Shown: positions 1 to 14,003 of the stretch, one piece after another | How the letters are laid out: every line of letters starts with the position of its first letter | How positions within the stretch are numbered: the first letter of the stretch is position 1 | Origin: Serpula lacrymans var. lacrymans S7.9 | Taxonomy: Eukaryota; Basidiomycota; Agaricomycetes; Boletales; Serpulaceae | Assembly (NCBI RefSeq): GCF_000218685.1 | Contig: NW_006763296.1 | Span: 796,715-860,714 of the forward strand | Length of the DNA stretch: 64,000 bases | Direction of reading: 5' to 3' | The notes under the pieces: generated by a model | The model's input: only the letters and a program-made list of their open reading frames with translations | Database searches by the model: none | What the model was told of the DNA's origin: nothing | Translations under genes and position numbers: made by a program

Positions 1-167
1 TGGTAGCCAGTGGTACCGTTCTCTTTGTCGATCTTCATTAGACATCTATGAGTTCATGTGGACAGTGTGCATGCAGACGGTGTATTTTCTTGCGTTGGAC
101 AGCTCAAGCAAGAAGCTGTGTTCATTGACAACTGCGAGGCAAGCCATCAAGACACAATAAGAACCGA

Positions 168-1142
168 TCAAACTTTAGTCGACTTGGGTCTCGGTGATTT
201 CTTTTTGATAATACGTTGCTCGTAAACCTTTGGCTTTTTCTTATCGGCCTTGCTCTCAACTTTACGCCCTTTCTGTGCTTCCTTTCCCCTAGGAGAGGCG
301 GTTTCCCGCGTCCGTTCGCCGAGCTTTCGTTTTTTCCGTGAAGATTCCGAAGCCTTGGACGACTGTTCTTCTACTGGCTCTTCTGCTGGCTCTTCTGTAG
401 TCGCGACTAGGGCTTTCGCTTCTTTCTTAGCTTTTGCCTTAGCTTTCATTATTTTTTGCCGCTGTCGTTTCTCTTTCACAGCGTCCAACTTTGTTTTCTG
501 TGAAACAGCTATAAATGGGGTGAGGCTGAGTGATGCACAATTGTACTTACTCGTTTTTGGGCTCTGTTCGATAAAGTTTCAGGTGTTTTTGTGGTATCAT
601 CCGTCGCTGGTGTTTGTGCAGCCTTTGCGATAGGCCAGGCATTATCACTTGGCCTAGCCTTCTGCGCCAGCGTTTTGAATCGCTTGAAGCGTCGTTGATG
701 AGCCTGAACGTCGTCGTATCTGAATGTTAGGACCGCAAACCAGTTATTTTCCTTGGGATGCACACACCATGGATTTTTTGTGAACATCTGCCATCTTTAG
801 GCTTTTTATTAGCTTCCCTTTGCATAATATACACCCGTTCACGTCTTGATCCAGTGAAACGAGATAGATGGGATCTTTCAAGGCTTCTTGTACGGTGACC
901 GCTGGTAGGCCACTTTCTTCGTCTTCACTGATTTCATCGTCCTCTTCATCTTCCTCTGCTGCAAGTGGACCCTCGGACCCTTCATCCTCTTCTTCAGGCG
1001 CATCTGAGTCTGATTCAGATGCAGTATCTGTTTCGTCTGAATCAGTGTCGTTTAGACCCATGATCTCCTTCATATCCTCGTCCAGCCCGAGTTCTTCCTC
1101 TTCCTCTCTTCTCTTTCGCTTCCTTTCGACTCTCTTGTACAT
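168..1142 (-). CDS. Lysine-rich nucleolar-like protein with a split zinc-finger motif (unknown function)
   Basis: Three exons, complement(168..497, 551..703, 768..1142), about 285 aa. The ATG at 1142 is the first in frame. The N-terminus is basic (MYKRVERKRKRR), followed by long Asp/Glu/Ser acidic runs. A Cys-x2-Cys (CILC) sits near residue 106, and the histidines that could complete a C2H2-like finger (DVHKK, then AHQRRFKRF) lie on either side of intron 1. The last third is Lys/Arg/Ala-rich and looks like a nucleolar-localisation or RNA-binding tail. Both introns are GT-AG and keep frame. I do not recognise a named family. A nucleolar or ribosome-biogenesis role is inferred from composition only. 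It is divergent from the RNB exonuclease gene, with about 210 bp between start codons. Confidence 0.75.
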
Positions 1143-1355
1143 TGTGAAATGCTGTCAGGGGATCAAGAATGGATTATATGCGTCAGATAGATTCACAAGG
1201 AAGGTTTAACGAGAGAGACTGGTTCAAAGGCAAAGCGTATAAAGCCACGTGCGCTGGGTATCTATTTTTTTTCTTCCGTTCCGGCCGATCATTGCTGCTA
1301 CAGCGCGACTGTGACTTTTGCTCAAAGTCGTCATCAGCTAAAGTCCACAAGCTGC
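1143..1355. promoter_or_regulatory. Shared divergent promoter region
   Basis: This 213-bp gap separates the start codons of the nucleolar-like gene (-) and the RNB exonuclease (+), so both promoters must lie here or in the 5' leaders. It contains a T-rich run near 1263-1274. I see no clear TATA box or recognisable operator. Confidence 0.4.
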
Positions 1356-4314
1356 ATGCATCGTCGAAGTGTTCATTTACTTGGAGAGATTAGGCCTGGT
1401 GCCCATGTTAATTTGCCTACCCCTCAAGTTCACTCCATACGATTGCAGTCATTCTCTTCTACAGCAAAGCGCCATGCAAATGTGAAAAAGGTTCCTCCTG
1501 AAGAATTTCAACGCGCAAAGCAATTTACCAACAAGCTTGTTGATGTAGCATCGCGAATCAGTCCTCATGGCGGTTGGAAACAGAATGCAAGTCGACGTGG
1601 GGATGAGAAACGGTTGGCCAACGTCGTCTGGTCGTCGCAGAAGTCTCGCAGACCTCCCTCAGAGACACAGGCTGCATTCATGTCTCCATCAGAGGACGAC
1701 ATAGCTGAGGTAGACGCACCTTCATCCTCTCAATCAACTACTATTCAGCCTGGAGCACTTGTGGAACTTCGGAGGTTTGTCTGGTTCGAACTATATGATA
1801 TATACCCCATTAACGTTCTCTAGAAATACCATAGCTGTCTATGCCGTCGTGCTGGGGACGGCATTTTATGAAAGACGCATTCTTAATATCTCTATGACCT
1901 CTCTCGGTGAGGTCATTCAACACACCGACACCGACACTTGCTTCGAAATACCAAACGTGTTGCCGAGAGATCTAATACTGCGAAGTGGGACTTCAACCAA
2001 TCCCTCGAAGAGAACGGAGATCATGGCCCGAGTAGAGGTCGTAAAGCGCATGCGAGAAATTGAGAAAGAAATTATGAAGGCGTATAATACGATTGGTCGA
2101 CAGAGTCGATCGCTATATCCTCTTGTGAAGGCGAGGGATCCAAACGAATGGGGCTCAGTCTCCATCGCCGAAGCCGTGAAACTATTGGCTCACTATCGAC
2201 CCGATCATTACACTACTCTTTTGGCTGTTCACAAGCATCTCATGGGCCGTCCTCATGAGTTTGTAGCCGATTTCACGTCACATCGGACAGCCCAAGCGTT
2301 CGCAGTTCGCCCCCAGTCCCATGTTAATAAACTCAATCGAGTGACTGACTTGCTTCATCGAGAGGATCCCATATTAATGGACTTCGTCACCAAAGCTCGT
2401 GGGGTCATCGAATCTAGTAGAAGGAGAGCGCTAGAATCCTGGCATGAACTTCCAACACGAATAGATGCTGGAGTTGTTCATTATACAACCGATGAACTCG
2501 TCATCATTGATGTTCTCCGCCAAGCCTTCCGTCGCAAACGTAGCACGCAAGTTGACCCTTATCAAACGGTAGTGTCAAATATCATCAAGAAATTCGACTG
2601 TTACGACGAGGTAGTAGACGACTCATTGCTTCGGCAGGTCTTAGTAGACCTTGGCGAATTCACTCCTTGGGAAGACAACGCTTCACGTAGAAGGGAGTTA
2701 GGTTTGGATTTGCTCCCTGAGGATAAATCACCCACGGCGATAGCACGAAACGAGCTAGTCAAAAATTCACTGTCTTCTTTGTCTTCCGTGTCCCAAAAAT
2801 CGAGTGGGGGGTCTTTAGGTCCACACGATTTCTACTCGCATGACTCGCTGGCACATATTCGTCATGACTTTGGTGACCTACCCGTGTATGTCGTGGACGA
2901 TATGGGTGCCGAAGAACTTGATGATGGAGTTTCAGTGGAGAAAATTCCATCAGAGCCCGGTTCAGCCTGGGTCCATGTTCACATCGCGGACCCGACATCC
3001 ATCCTACCTCCGACTCATGCCTTATCTGAACAAGCCCGTAGGCTGGGATTCACCTCTTACTTTATTCATAGGACGTGGCCCATGCTGCCTCGCTCATTGA
3101 TGTACGAGAAGCTGAGTTTAGGCACAGTCTCAAAGACTGGGCAGCCGGAACCAGTCATGACCTTCAGCTTCAAAGTCGACAAAGAAGGGGATATCACCGA
3201 TTGGACAGTTAAGGCTGGGCTAGTTAGGAAAGTCATATCCATCGACTATGACAGCGTTGACCAAATATTAGGAGTTGCACCAATGCCTCGACCACGCCCC
3301 TTCGAGTCTGGAAATACAACGGACATCGGTATTGCTCGGACATCGTTGTCTCCTTCTCACCGAGAGGATTTGGAACGGTTGAATAAAATCTCAATGCTGA
3401 TGAGGCATCGGTCTACCTCACAGGCTTACAACTACGTTATCCCAAGGGCCGTCCTCAGCCTGTCACAAAAGCCACTTCATGGTGCATCCTTTGATCATCC
3501 AAAGCCACTACAATATCGCGGTTTCCCGCAGCTCACGTATGAAGTTTTGTCGCAGCAACATGTTGAGTATGGCTCCCGACTGATGGTGGCTGAATTTATG
3601 AAGTTTGCTTGTCGGGTTGCCTCTCGGTGGTTCTCTGCTCGTGGAGTACCTATGTTGCGCCGTAGTTCCAAGGCACCTATCGCGCTTCATGATCTGGCTT
3701 TAGAAGAATTAGAAGCTTCGCGAGATGTTGATGGCTATGTTGATCAGTATATCTCACTCCGATCGGATGTCTACACCCCTCCCGTGGAATACACCCTTAC
3801 ACCTGGCATGCACTGGAATATGGGTGTCCCTGAAGGCGAGGGATATGTTCGAGTGACTTCACCTTTGCGACGGTACGGAGACCTAGTCGCGCATTGGCAA
3901 ATCAAGCATGCTTTGCTGAACGAGTCCTCGCCTCCACTTTTTTCGCCTGAGTGGTTGACGTCGTATGGAAAGGAGCTGAGGCAAATAGAAGGACACACCA
4001 AGCGTGCAGCGCAAGATCACCAAAAACAGTGGGCGTTGATGTACATCAAACGATGGATGGAAAATGGCAAATCCAGAAGTGATCTTCCTGATCCTTTGAA
4101 CTGTCTGGTTGGTCGTATAACAGGGTCGTTGAAAATCGACAAATTTAATAGGGAGGCCCGCTGGACCTGTTATCTTCCAAGCATTGGATTGCAAGGCACT
4201 CTCATCTGTGATGACCCAGTCCATCCCAATCTTCCTATTGGCACGGAGGTCGATGTCAAGATAGACAGCATCCGCCTCGGTATCGTTCCTATGCTGATAC
4301 TGCAGCAGAAATAG
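1356..4314 (+). CDS. DSS1: Mitochondrial RNB-domain exoribonuclease (DSS1/RNase II family)
   Basis: Two exons, join(1356..1774, 1824..4314), 969 aa. The RNB catalytic core has the family's Asp cluster (VVDDMGAEELDDGVS) followed by WVHVHIADPTSI. Further on are HRTWPMLPRSL and the region around RVTSPLRRYGDLVAHWQ, typical of RNase II/R enzymes. The N-terminus is rich in Arg, Ser and His without early acidic residues, consistent with a mitochondrial presequence. Length and architecture match Dss1/Msu1, the exonuclease of the mitochondrial degradosome that degrades RNA 3' to 5' with the Suv3 helicase. An upstream in-frame GTG at 1311 exists, but the first ATG is at 1356. No S1 or cold-shock domain was identified with certainty. 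Confidence 0.88.
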
Positions 4315-4625
4315 GCTTATGTCATGGCACTCAAATATATTAGTTATAGCTATTGTACTTTAACACTCCACCTCTCAATCGTACCATTATCAAGTTATGT
4401 ATCGTACATTCCTTCATTTCTCCGTCGGAATGTGGTTTTCTTCCACAGGGTTTGAGAAGTGAAAGCTTACTGCATGACGTAATATTGCTGACTAAGCGTT
4501 AAAACAGTATGTATGGTTCGACATTTTTTGGCCTTCAAAAGGTTTGCTTCCCATGCTTTGGAGACTTTAAGAACTTCTGCATCCCGTCAAAGTTGTATTC
4601 AAGTTCTCACTGCAACACCCTTTCC
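4315..4625. other. Intergenic region, RNB gene to CYP51
   Basis: This holds the 3' UTR of the RNB gene and the CYP51 promoter. An in-frame ATG at 4509 could add 39 residues to CYP51, but 4626 fits the family better. I see no other gene. Confidence 0.5.
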
Positions 4626-6658
<2,033 letters not shown>

Positions 6659-6968
6659 GAGAACATTTTGTTCAATTATACCACATAAATCCGATATAAT
6701 AATGCTACCTTGCTTTATCAATATTATCGGAATTCATAGAAATAGAATATTTCCGGTTTTCTGATTATCGTTCTGACAAAGCCATTGAGCGACCAGTAGA
6801 GATCGAGACATCGAGGCAAACTTGAAGGCGAAAGTACCCAGTAGCGTAGTGTTTATCTTTGTTTATCGATAGTGGCTGAGACCACTTTTGCTTGTTGCTC
6901 GCATAAGTTATACCGCACAGTCAAACCGTGACCAGAGCAACCTCAGGTCGTCGTAGATAGCTGCAACC
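6659..6968. other. Intergenic region, CYP51 to VMA9
   Basis: AT-rich 3' region of CYP51 followed by the short VMA9 promoter. Nothing else is recognised. Confidence 0.5.
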
Positions 6969-7300
6969 ATGGCCTCCCTAATCCCCATTTTCTTCTTGCT
7001 CGTAGTCACTGTGGGCCTTATGGCCTGTGGCTATCTGTTCGTTCCTAAGGGTCCTCAGCAGACGTAGGTTCAACTTTGAACTCGGAAACTTCACTTAAAC
7101 TGCACACCTGATGTTGTACAGGCTCGTTCGAACGTCCATTGCGCTTACTCTGGCGGTCTGCTATCTCATGTGGATGATTACATACCTTGCACAATTGCAT
7201 CCTTTGATTGGTACGTAGACAGCTCAGTTTCATCTATTTCGCTTTGCTCAAATGCACATGTACTACAGAACCCTACAGGTCACCAAAGGTTGAGAGCTAA
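6969..7300 (+). CDS. VMA9: V-type proton ATPase subunit e
   Basis: Three exons, join(6969..7063, 7122..7210, 7269..7300), only 71 aa and missed by simple ORF calling. The protein starts MASLIPIFFLLVVTVGL, has a second hydrophobic helix (ALTLAVCYLMWMITYLAQLH) and ends in a short polar tail. This is the exact architecture of the tiny Vo-sector subunit e of vacuolar H+-ATPases. Phases close perfectly across both introns. Subunit e is an integral membrane component needed for Vo assembly. The identification rests on length, the PKGPQQT linker and the LAQLHPLI motif after helix 2. Confidence 0.93.
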
Positions 7301-7506
7301 TGGGTAGATGTATTTGCTCGGGCTTGATTCATAACCAGGCAAGTCTCTGTCATTGTACCTCGAGGAGTGAGGTTGACTCACCCAGAAATGCAGTTTTATA
7401 ACATTGTTCGGATAGCACTACTTCATTAATTCATATCCTTGCGCTTCTTCCAGCAAATACTAGTTCTCCGCTAGATTCTAAGTTCTTTTGCAGTTATATA
7501 AGGTGA

Positions 7507-9131
7507 TCATACCTCCTTGTTCCAGTCCTCATCAATATCCCAGCTGTCTAGTGCTGGCTCATCCCATTTTCCCCAAATACCGCCATCAGCATCAGCTTGG
7601 ACCCATGTGTTAACATCAAGGTTCCAAGCAGATATATCCTCTTCTATCAGGTTATTCTCACTGAGGTTTGAGTCCGTCCAGGGTGCTTCTATGTAGTCTT
7701 CGTCTCCGTCGGTCACTTCACTTTGTTCATCTTCATACAGACAGTCTTGATCGAGCTGCTTTTCATCAAGGTGTGGCTCTTCTTCGCAATGTGAGTGCCA
7801 GTCTAGAACCGCTCGAGAGATACCGCCAACGAGTTCGACCTCCCAAGCACTTCTTTTCCCCCCATCTTTTCGCAGCCGCAGTTTGGTGTGTATCTCAATG
7901 GCATCCATCATCACTTCTATACGGCCCCCGCATGACACGCTCACGTTTGGTATGAACCACAGCCCTTCCATTCTGGTGACTTCCTCCCCTCGTTGCTCCA
8001 TGTTTGTCACTATGAGGTCTCCTACGTGGTCAAGCGAACTAGGTTTCCCAGCACTAGCATGCGAAAAATAGGAATGCGCAGCCAGGAGTTCGTGATTTGG
8101 CCTCCCCAAGGCCCTTTCCAGTACGTTCTTTCGCTTATTCGATCTCATTTCCGTTGAAGGGCTGTCATCTAGCCTTCGAAATTCGGCGACTTGGCTTGCA
8201 CCGCCTAACTCCTCGTCTCTGCCCCATTCATCTCGCTCCAGTGCCGTCCCAACGCTGCTGGTAACGACACTGTATCCCCATTCGTTTGCTGCTTCCTGAC
8301 ACCACTGCACAAACTCGTCCACTGTCCACTCGAATTTATGATCTTGGTGTCGGAAGATGCGCGTTGTGCGCCCTGTTGGATCTGGGTATCCTTCATCGCG
8401 TGGTGCATCGGGAGCAGAAAATCTTGCGTTGAAATCGTAGGAAGGAGTTGTCATCAGAAATATGCGGGGGTGGTAGACCCCAAGGATGACGGGGGCAAAA
8501 TCAGATAAGATGGCATCAGGGAGGTGTTCAACACTCCAGCACGTGAATAAGACTTGGATGTTGTATGTTGGAGAGGAAAATGTAAACGGACTTACACCTC
8601 GGTAGCAACTATGCATTCTGCGTTGGTGAATTCTGGATTGATGGCCTCTAGTCCACCTTTCCATATCTGAACTTCAAGAGGCTCCCAACGCGCGTACGGC
8701 TCTCTAGCTGATGGAGCAGTGCATTCTACAGCGTATTTAAGGTCTCTAGATGAAATGTCGAGGCCTGCGAGACGTCGCGGGTGCAGGTTTCGGATTTCGT
8801 TTTCATGCTCCTCTTCAGGGTGGTTTCTAGTAAGAATATTGATAAGGTTTGGCTGCTTAGATGTTTCTAACAACTCTCTGTCGGATGGTAGCCATGGTGC
8901 GGGCTGGCATAACGTTGCGAGGAGTTCACCCTCTCCACATCCAAGGTCAACAACCTGGCATGATGTGTTACGATATAAGACAAGTCTCAAGGTTGGATCA
9001 GAGATCTAACGAACCCATGCAATGTTATCTCGTCGCAAGACGTTCAATACCCATATTTTTCTCTGTAGAAACAGTGGCGGCCAGAAGGTCACCTTGATTT
9101 CTGGAGTTGTTGTCAGAGTAGGCATATCCAT
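7507..9131 (-). CDS. HEN1: Small RNA 2'-O-methyltransferase HEN1
   Basis: Three exons, complement(7507..8533, 8596..8954, 9015..9131), 500 aa. The N-terminus has EIKVTFWPPLFLQR, then the SAM-binding motif I VVDLGCGEGELL, then LAGLDISSRDL. Next comes the HEN1-specific metal-binding signature E-x2-E-H (ATEVVEHLPDA), and a downstream His in the HKFEWT segment completes the Mg-binding residues. HEN1 methylates the 3'-terminal 2'-OH of small RNAs and protects them from tailing and decay, so it points to a small-RNA pathway in this organism. The C-terminal ~200 residues are acidic and Trp-rich and not recognised. The start at 9131 gives the conserved block directly after a short leader. It lies downstream of the G-alpha gene on the same strand. 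Confidence 0.93.
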
Positions 9132-9581
9132 CGCACGGATCGCATGGTATGTGTAATCAGCTGGCCCTTTCCTGCCGAAATGTGGACTAACTTGTTAACG
9201 CAAGGTACTATTATAGTTCATCCATAATCTGCTTTTCTTATCTGGTACGTCCGATTCTGTATGCTACTTCACCTGCTTGCGAGAAGGACAAAAGTCCTTT
9301 TCAAAACATGAAGTAGATAGTAAGAAAACGCTGCAATTTGATCTGTTCATAACAATGAAGTCAACGTCGAATAAAAAGATTTAACGCATTTGAAGCTAAC
9401 AATTCCAATACACGATTAAGGGCTTGCAAACAAGTGAAAGAACATGGGCACAATGACATGCCATTGACAAGCACTATTATATGAGATGAGCGCATTCTAC
9501 AACAAGGGCAGTTATGTTTGAGCAAAAAAAAAAAAAAGTGAAACCGACTACAAACAGCAAACAGACAAATTATTAAGACTT
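9132..9581. other. Intergenic region, G-alpha 3' end to HEN1 promoter
   Basis: About 450 bp containing the 3' UTR of the G-alpha gene (including a 14-A run at 9524-9537 on the + strand) and the HEN1 promoter. No gene is visible. Confidence 0.45.
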
Positions 9582-11570
9582 TCAAACGAGTGCAGCAGAT
9601 TGTAAGTATCCTCGGAAAATAGAGTCCCGAACTGTGACACTCGGATGTTAGAATCGTCAATATGACCAACTTAGTCAAGCTCACCGTTTCCAATGATACT
9701 CTGTGTGGCTTTCGTATCCTGGACGACGGATGTGATGAGTACATGAGTTAGGGGAGGAAGTAAAACAGAAATACCACAACGCTGGTCAAATGGGTATATA
9801 GCACCCGTCTATTCTCATTGTTCCGCCTATGCACTTGCAAAAAGTGAGCACGGAAGTATTGTACAACCGACTCGTACTCATTGGCGCGGTCGCCATAGGA
9901 AAGGATACTAAGAGAAACGGCGTTAGCACGTGGTGCAAAAGGCACCGGGAACAGAACTAACTATTTGGAAACTGACAGCCCACTGTCGAGTTTCTTTTTC
10001 AGGATATCCGTCTTGTCTGAACGGTATGGTCAAAAACGACAACCATCTGATGGAAACGACTAACGCACTCAAAAATAAGACTAGATGAACTCTTTTCAAG
10101 AGTGGATTTGAACAAATTTGAGTGAATAGTTGCAGTGAGTCGTCGATTCTGTTGGTACGGGGATCTTCTTCAAGATACTGGACAAAGGTAGGAAAAATGT
10201 GAACAAATGATGCGGAGACCACTCAAAAAATCATACCTGGTCAAAGGCACTGATAGGGCTGACAAATATGATGGCGTTGGCATCATCAAAGTAGGGGACC
10301 CATGAATGCCGCTGACCCCTAGCGCCACCTACGTCAAATAGATGCCAAGTTACCGTCTTTCCATGAATATCAACATCGAATATATGCTCTGCAACACCCA
10401 TAGTTTGAATACGTGCATGAAGTATGTCATCTATTACTCGCTGTATAAGTTAAATCTTACAAAAAATCATGTGCCACCGACCTGTAATTGGCACGTAGTT
10501 GCGCCCTGCAATACGTGTTATATCATTCAAGAAGCTGAAACCGATATGTTACAATGACTAATTTGACGCATAAGTGATGAATAACTTACAATTCTGACCA
10601 CTCGTCTAACTTTATTTTCCTATTCGCGATCAAGGACTTCACAGTTGGATGTTCCCATAAAGCTTTGATTTCGTCCTGAGACTGATCCAGCATGGTAGCA
10701 ACATCGTCCACTAAAGGGTCGGCATCGATGACCGATAAGGCTGTGCCAGCACGCTCAATTGTCAGTTCTGAGGTCTCGGAAATCTTTTTTGACCACCTTC
10801 CGATCAATTTATTACCTTTTTCTTTCGTCCTAGCTTGCCAACCACTCCTGACGAATACTTCACCCTTTTTCGAGCCGGCGACGGTGACACCCCCGCTCAA
10901 CCGATCCGCTAACTGAGGTTCGGTGTTCGTGAGAGGAAGAAGACGACGACGAAGGTCAGCAATCGAGGGCCCGTGCCCTGATTTAATGGGGCTACCGGGT
11001 GCTTGGACATTTGTTGGGGATGGTGGGGATAAAGCAACACCAATCTGCGAACTGGCTGGAGAACTACGCCGTTTTGATGGTAAATCTTCGGTGTCTTCCA
11101 GGCGATCTATGGTGCTGTGAGCGTCACTGCCATCGTCGACATCATCCCAGGACTCGAGGGTGGATAGAATCTGTCTGATGGAACGAACAACGTTAAAGTA
11201 TACGACTGTTCGCCATGACATACGCTCGCTCTCAAGGGAAGCTGGGCTATACATCAACTGAAATTGCTTTTGCAGTGTCGATTTGCCAGACTCTGCCTGC
11301 CCTAGTAGTAGGAGCTGATGATGATGATAGTCAGTACTTTTGTTCGAGTATATGCATACAGGATGTCTGAAAAACCTTAACATCGCCTTTTGACTTCTTT
11401 AGTTTCTCGCGCTCCTGCCTAAGGTCTTCATCAATCTGTTCTGATATGCGCCGTGCCTCTGACTCTTGCTGCAAACGCATATGTTTCTCTGCATCTGTCT
11501 CTGTAACAGGCGGACGCAGAGCCAGAGACAGAGGGTCTTCCTGACTACGGATGGACGATGTTCGCATCAT
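9582..11570 (-). CDS. Divergent heterotrimeric G-protein alpha subunit
   Basis: Nine exons, complement(9582..9631, 9685..9718, 9775..9907, 9962..10016, 10069..10177, 10237..10436, 10482..10534, 10590..11314, 11376..11570), 517 aa. G1/P-loop is LLLLGQAESGKSTLQKQF. The switch-I region is DILHARIQTMGV, with the Arg finger and Thr kept. G3 is FDVGGARGQRHSW, where the usual catalytic Gln (DVGGQ) is Ala. G4 is FLNKTD and G5 is TSVVDTKA. About 130 residues of low-complexity Ser/Pro/Lys sequence are inserted in the helical domain after LSTLESWDD. The N-terminus (MMRTSSIRSQ, then a charged coil) lacks the MGxxxS myristoylation signal. One junction, at 10437-10481, is less certain. It probably acts in membrane signalling, but GTP hydrolysis may be altered. 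Confidence 0.9.
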
Positions 11571-11679
11571 TGTGGAAGGAAGAGAAAAGAAAACAGTCGC
11601 ATATCTGTCCAAATTCAGCATTCAACGTTATAAGATTCAAGGTCACACCCCTTGCGTCACGATCCCGTCACACGTTACA

Positions 11680-12495
11680 ATGGTGCGCTTTCCTCTTCTC
11701 CGCCATGATCCTCGGGCATTACCACTGACTTTTGCTATTATTTAGTCTGTAACTTTGCATACAACACTCGGCGAGCTGAAGGTGAGTTTCATGCAGCAAG
11801 CTCGCTCCTTAACGCCCTTTCTGAACCATTGTGCACAGATAGAAATTTTCTGCGAGGCAGTACCTAAGGCGGCAGAGGTACGCAAACTCCCGTTCAAGTA
11901 ACTTCTTCCTGTCGTGATCGGCCGCCCATGATCAGAATTTTCTCGCACTATGCGCGTCTAAGTATTACGATGATTGCATTTTCCATCGTAACATCAAAGG
12001 CTTTATGGCTCAAGCTGGAGATCCAACCGGTTCCGGCAAGGGTGGTCAGAGCATATGGGGTAAACCTTTTGCAGACGAGATACGCTCCACCTTGAAGGTA
12101 TCGTATGCTCGGGACAATTGGTCCGATTCTTCCGGCTGATCTAAATGTTGCCTTGTACCTCTCCTCTAGTTCAACGCCCGTGGTATGGTTGCTATGGCGA
12201 ATTCTGGTCCAGACACCAACAAATCCCAGTTCTTTATAACCTACGCCAAACAACCCCATCTTGATGGCAAGTATACTATATTCGGGAAAGTCATAGATGG
12301 CGCAGATTCAACTCTTGACATCATGGAACGCGCTCCCGTCAACCCGAAAAACAGACCACTCTCAGAGATCAAATTGACACATGTAAGCCTACTCCCAAGC
12401 AATCAATTGATGAGTGACCCTGGATGACTCATATTATCTCTCAGATAACTATCCACGCAAATCCGATCGCTGATGCACAGTTGGTATCACGTTGA
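11680..12495 (+). CDS. Peptidyl-prolyl cis-trans isomerase, PPIL3-type cyclophilin
   Basis: Six exons, join(11680..11682, 11746..11781, 11839..11877, 11936..12097, 12170..12382, 12445..12495), 167 aa. The first exon is just the ATG. The protein reads [19 protein letters not shown], then [36 protein letters not shown] and [17 protein letters not shown], an intact single-domain cyclophilin. The catalytic FHR arginine and the QFFIT segment are present, and the C-terminal ITIHANP is the PPIL3 hallmark. PPIL3 proteins are associated with spliceosomes. The start lies 109 bp from that of the divergent G-alpha gene. Confidence 0.94.
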
Positions 12496-12687
12496 ATGAC
12501 TATCGTATTCTTGTTTCTGGTATATCAACTCGATGGACATTATCACAAAAGTATTACTGCAGACTGTGTCCTGTTTCCAACTTTACATGGTGTTGTTTCA
12601 AAGGTAATCCCACGTAATACACCGCTCGTGGCACTAAATATACAACAGAGAACACCCTACTCTAGAATGTACGTCTGAACGTTGGTA

Positions 12688-14003
12688 TCATCGCTTGATA
12701 AACCCTACTAGCTCTTTTTGCAATTCTCTTTGTCTTCGCGCCTTCTCCAAATCATCGACGCTTCGTAAATCGTATATGATGTCGCGTGTTTTGCCAAAGT
12801 ACACCTTGAGATTGATATCAGGATATGGCAATGATATTCCAAGTCAAAGTAGCGGCGACCTACCTCCTGCAAAAGGTTCCGCATTTTGATCTCCATGTCT
12901 TCGATCATCTTGCCCGTATTAGTGATATGTGAGGAGAAATCATGTAGAGGCCAATCGTTCTCAATCTGGTGAAATACGAAAGGGCATCAACATAGGAAAT
13001 GTCATGTGTGCCGAGAATCGGAGCTAGATGATCAGAACCCACCTGTCTCGTCATACTTCCACTCAGGTTCAACTCCCCGTCCTTCTTCCATCCCTCAGTT
13101 GCTGTCTTCTGAGACACAGCCGGGAGTGCATTCTGCCGCTTCTCGGATTCTCCATTTTGCCGCGTAACAAGCTGCAACATAACCGTAGATGTCAGCTTGT
13201 AGTGTGCTTGCCTACCACGTTCTGAAGCTTCAAAAACGTGGATAGAGTCCCATGTTCCCGAAGGTTCATCAGGAGCAGACGAGTTCATGACTGGGGGCAC
13301 AAAATCCATCAGTCTCCACGTAGTTGGTCATGGGACGATTGAGGGCTATTCACCTTTCTTGAGAAGAACCACGCCTGCGAATCCTCCGTCGTCCAAGTCC
13401 CAGAGGTATACTGAAGACACGCCACCCTCGTAATACCTATTCAAACGCCATTTGTTAAGCGTGAACATTAGAAGCAGTAACTTCGTACATTTCTCGGTAA
13501 GTATCGAAGGCTTCGTTGGCAGATATCTCGAGCTTGCGAAGTTTCGGAGACGGCGTTGTACCATCCTCCAACGGAGGATCATATTCATTCGACCACGGGG
13601 ACCTAGCCAAAAAAACACAGGAGATATCCGTAAGCTAGATTTCTTATCTCGGTCCACATCACTCGTGCCTCTGGTTATGGGCTTGGCTTCGAATGATAAG
13701 TCCCCACGCCTGCATCAGGAGCGATAGGATAATGCGTGGGTGATCTCGACCGCCCATCTATCTCTGGTCAAGAAGCTGATGTTTGACTTACCTGTGACTC
13801 TCCCCGTCTCTATTGTAATCGCAAGCAAGATACTCCCGTCCAGTCGCGTGGTCTACTTTCACCTGCAAAGGCTGATCAACGCTGCCTAGTAGATCATCTG
13901 CGTAGTCGGGACAGATTCCAACCAAGGCCGCAACGTTTTCTTCCACTCGGGTTGGAGGAAGGCGGCGCATGAGATCTAGCATAGAATCGACTATATCGGT
14001 CAT
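12688..14003 (-). CDS. CAP2: F-actin-capping protein subunit beta
   Basis: Six exons, complement(12688..12804, 12864..12965, 13043..13290, 13354..13436, 13489..13602, 13792..14003), 291 aa. Family blocks include [101 protein letters not shown] and the C-terminal [15 protein letters not shown]. CapZ beta forms a heterodimer with the alpha subunit, caps barbed ends of actin filaments and sits in cortical actin patches. It is tail-to-tail with the cyclophilin gene. Length and all motifs agree with the family, and it looks intact. Confidence 0.95.

Noticed and set aside
868..1209. Plus-strand Ser-rich frame opposite the acidic nucleolar-like gene
   Set aside because: It is the antisense shadow of Asp/Glu codons in the real minus-strand gene and has no splice or domain support.
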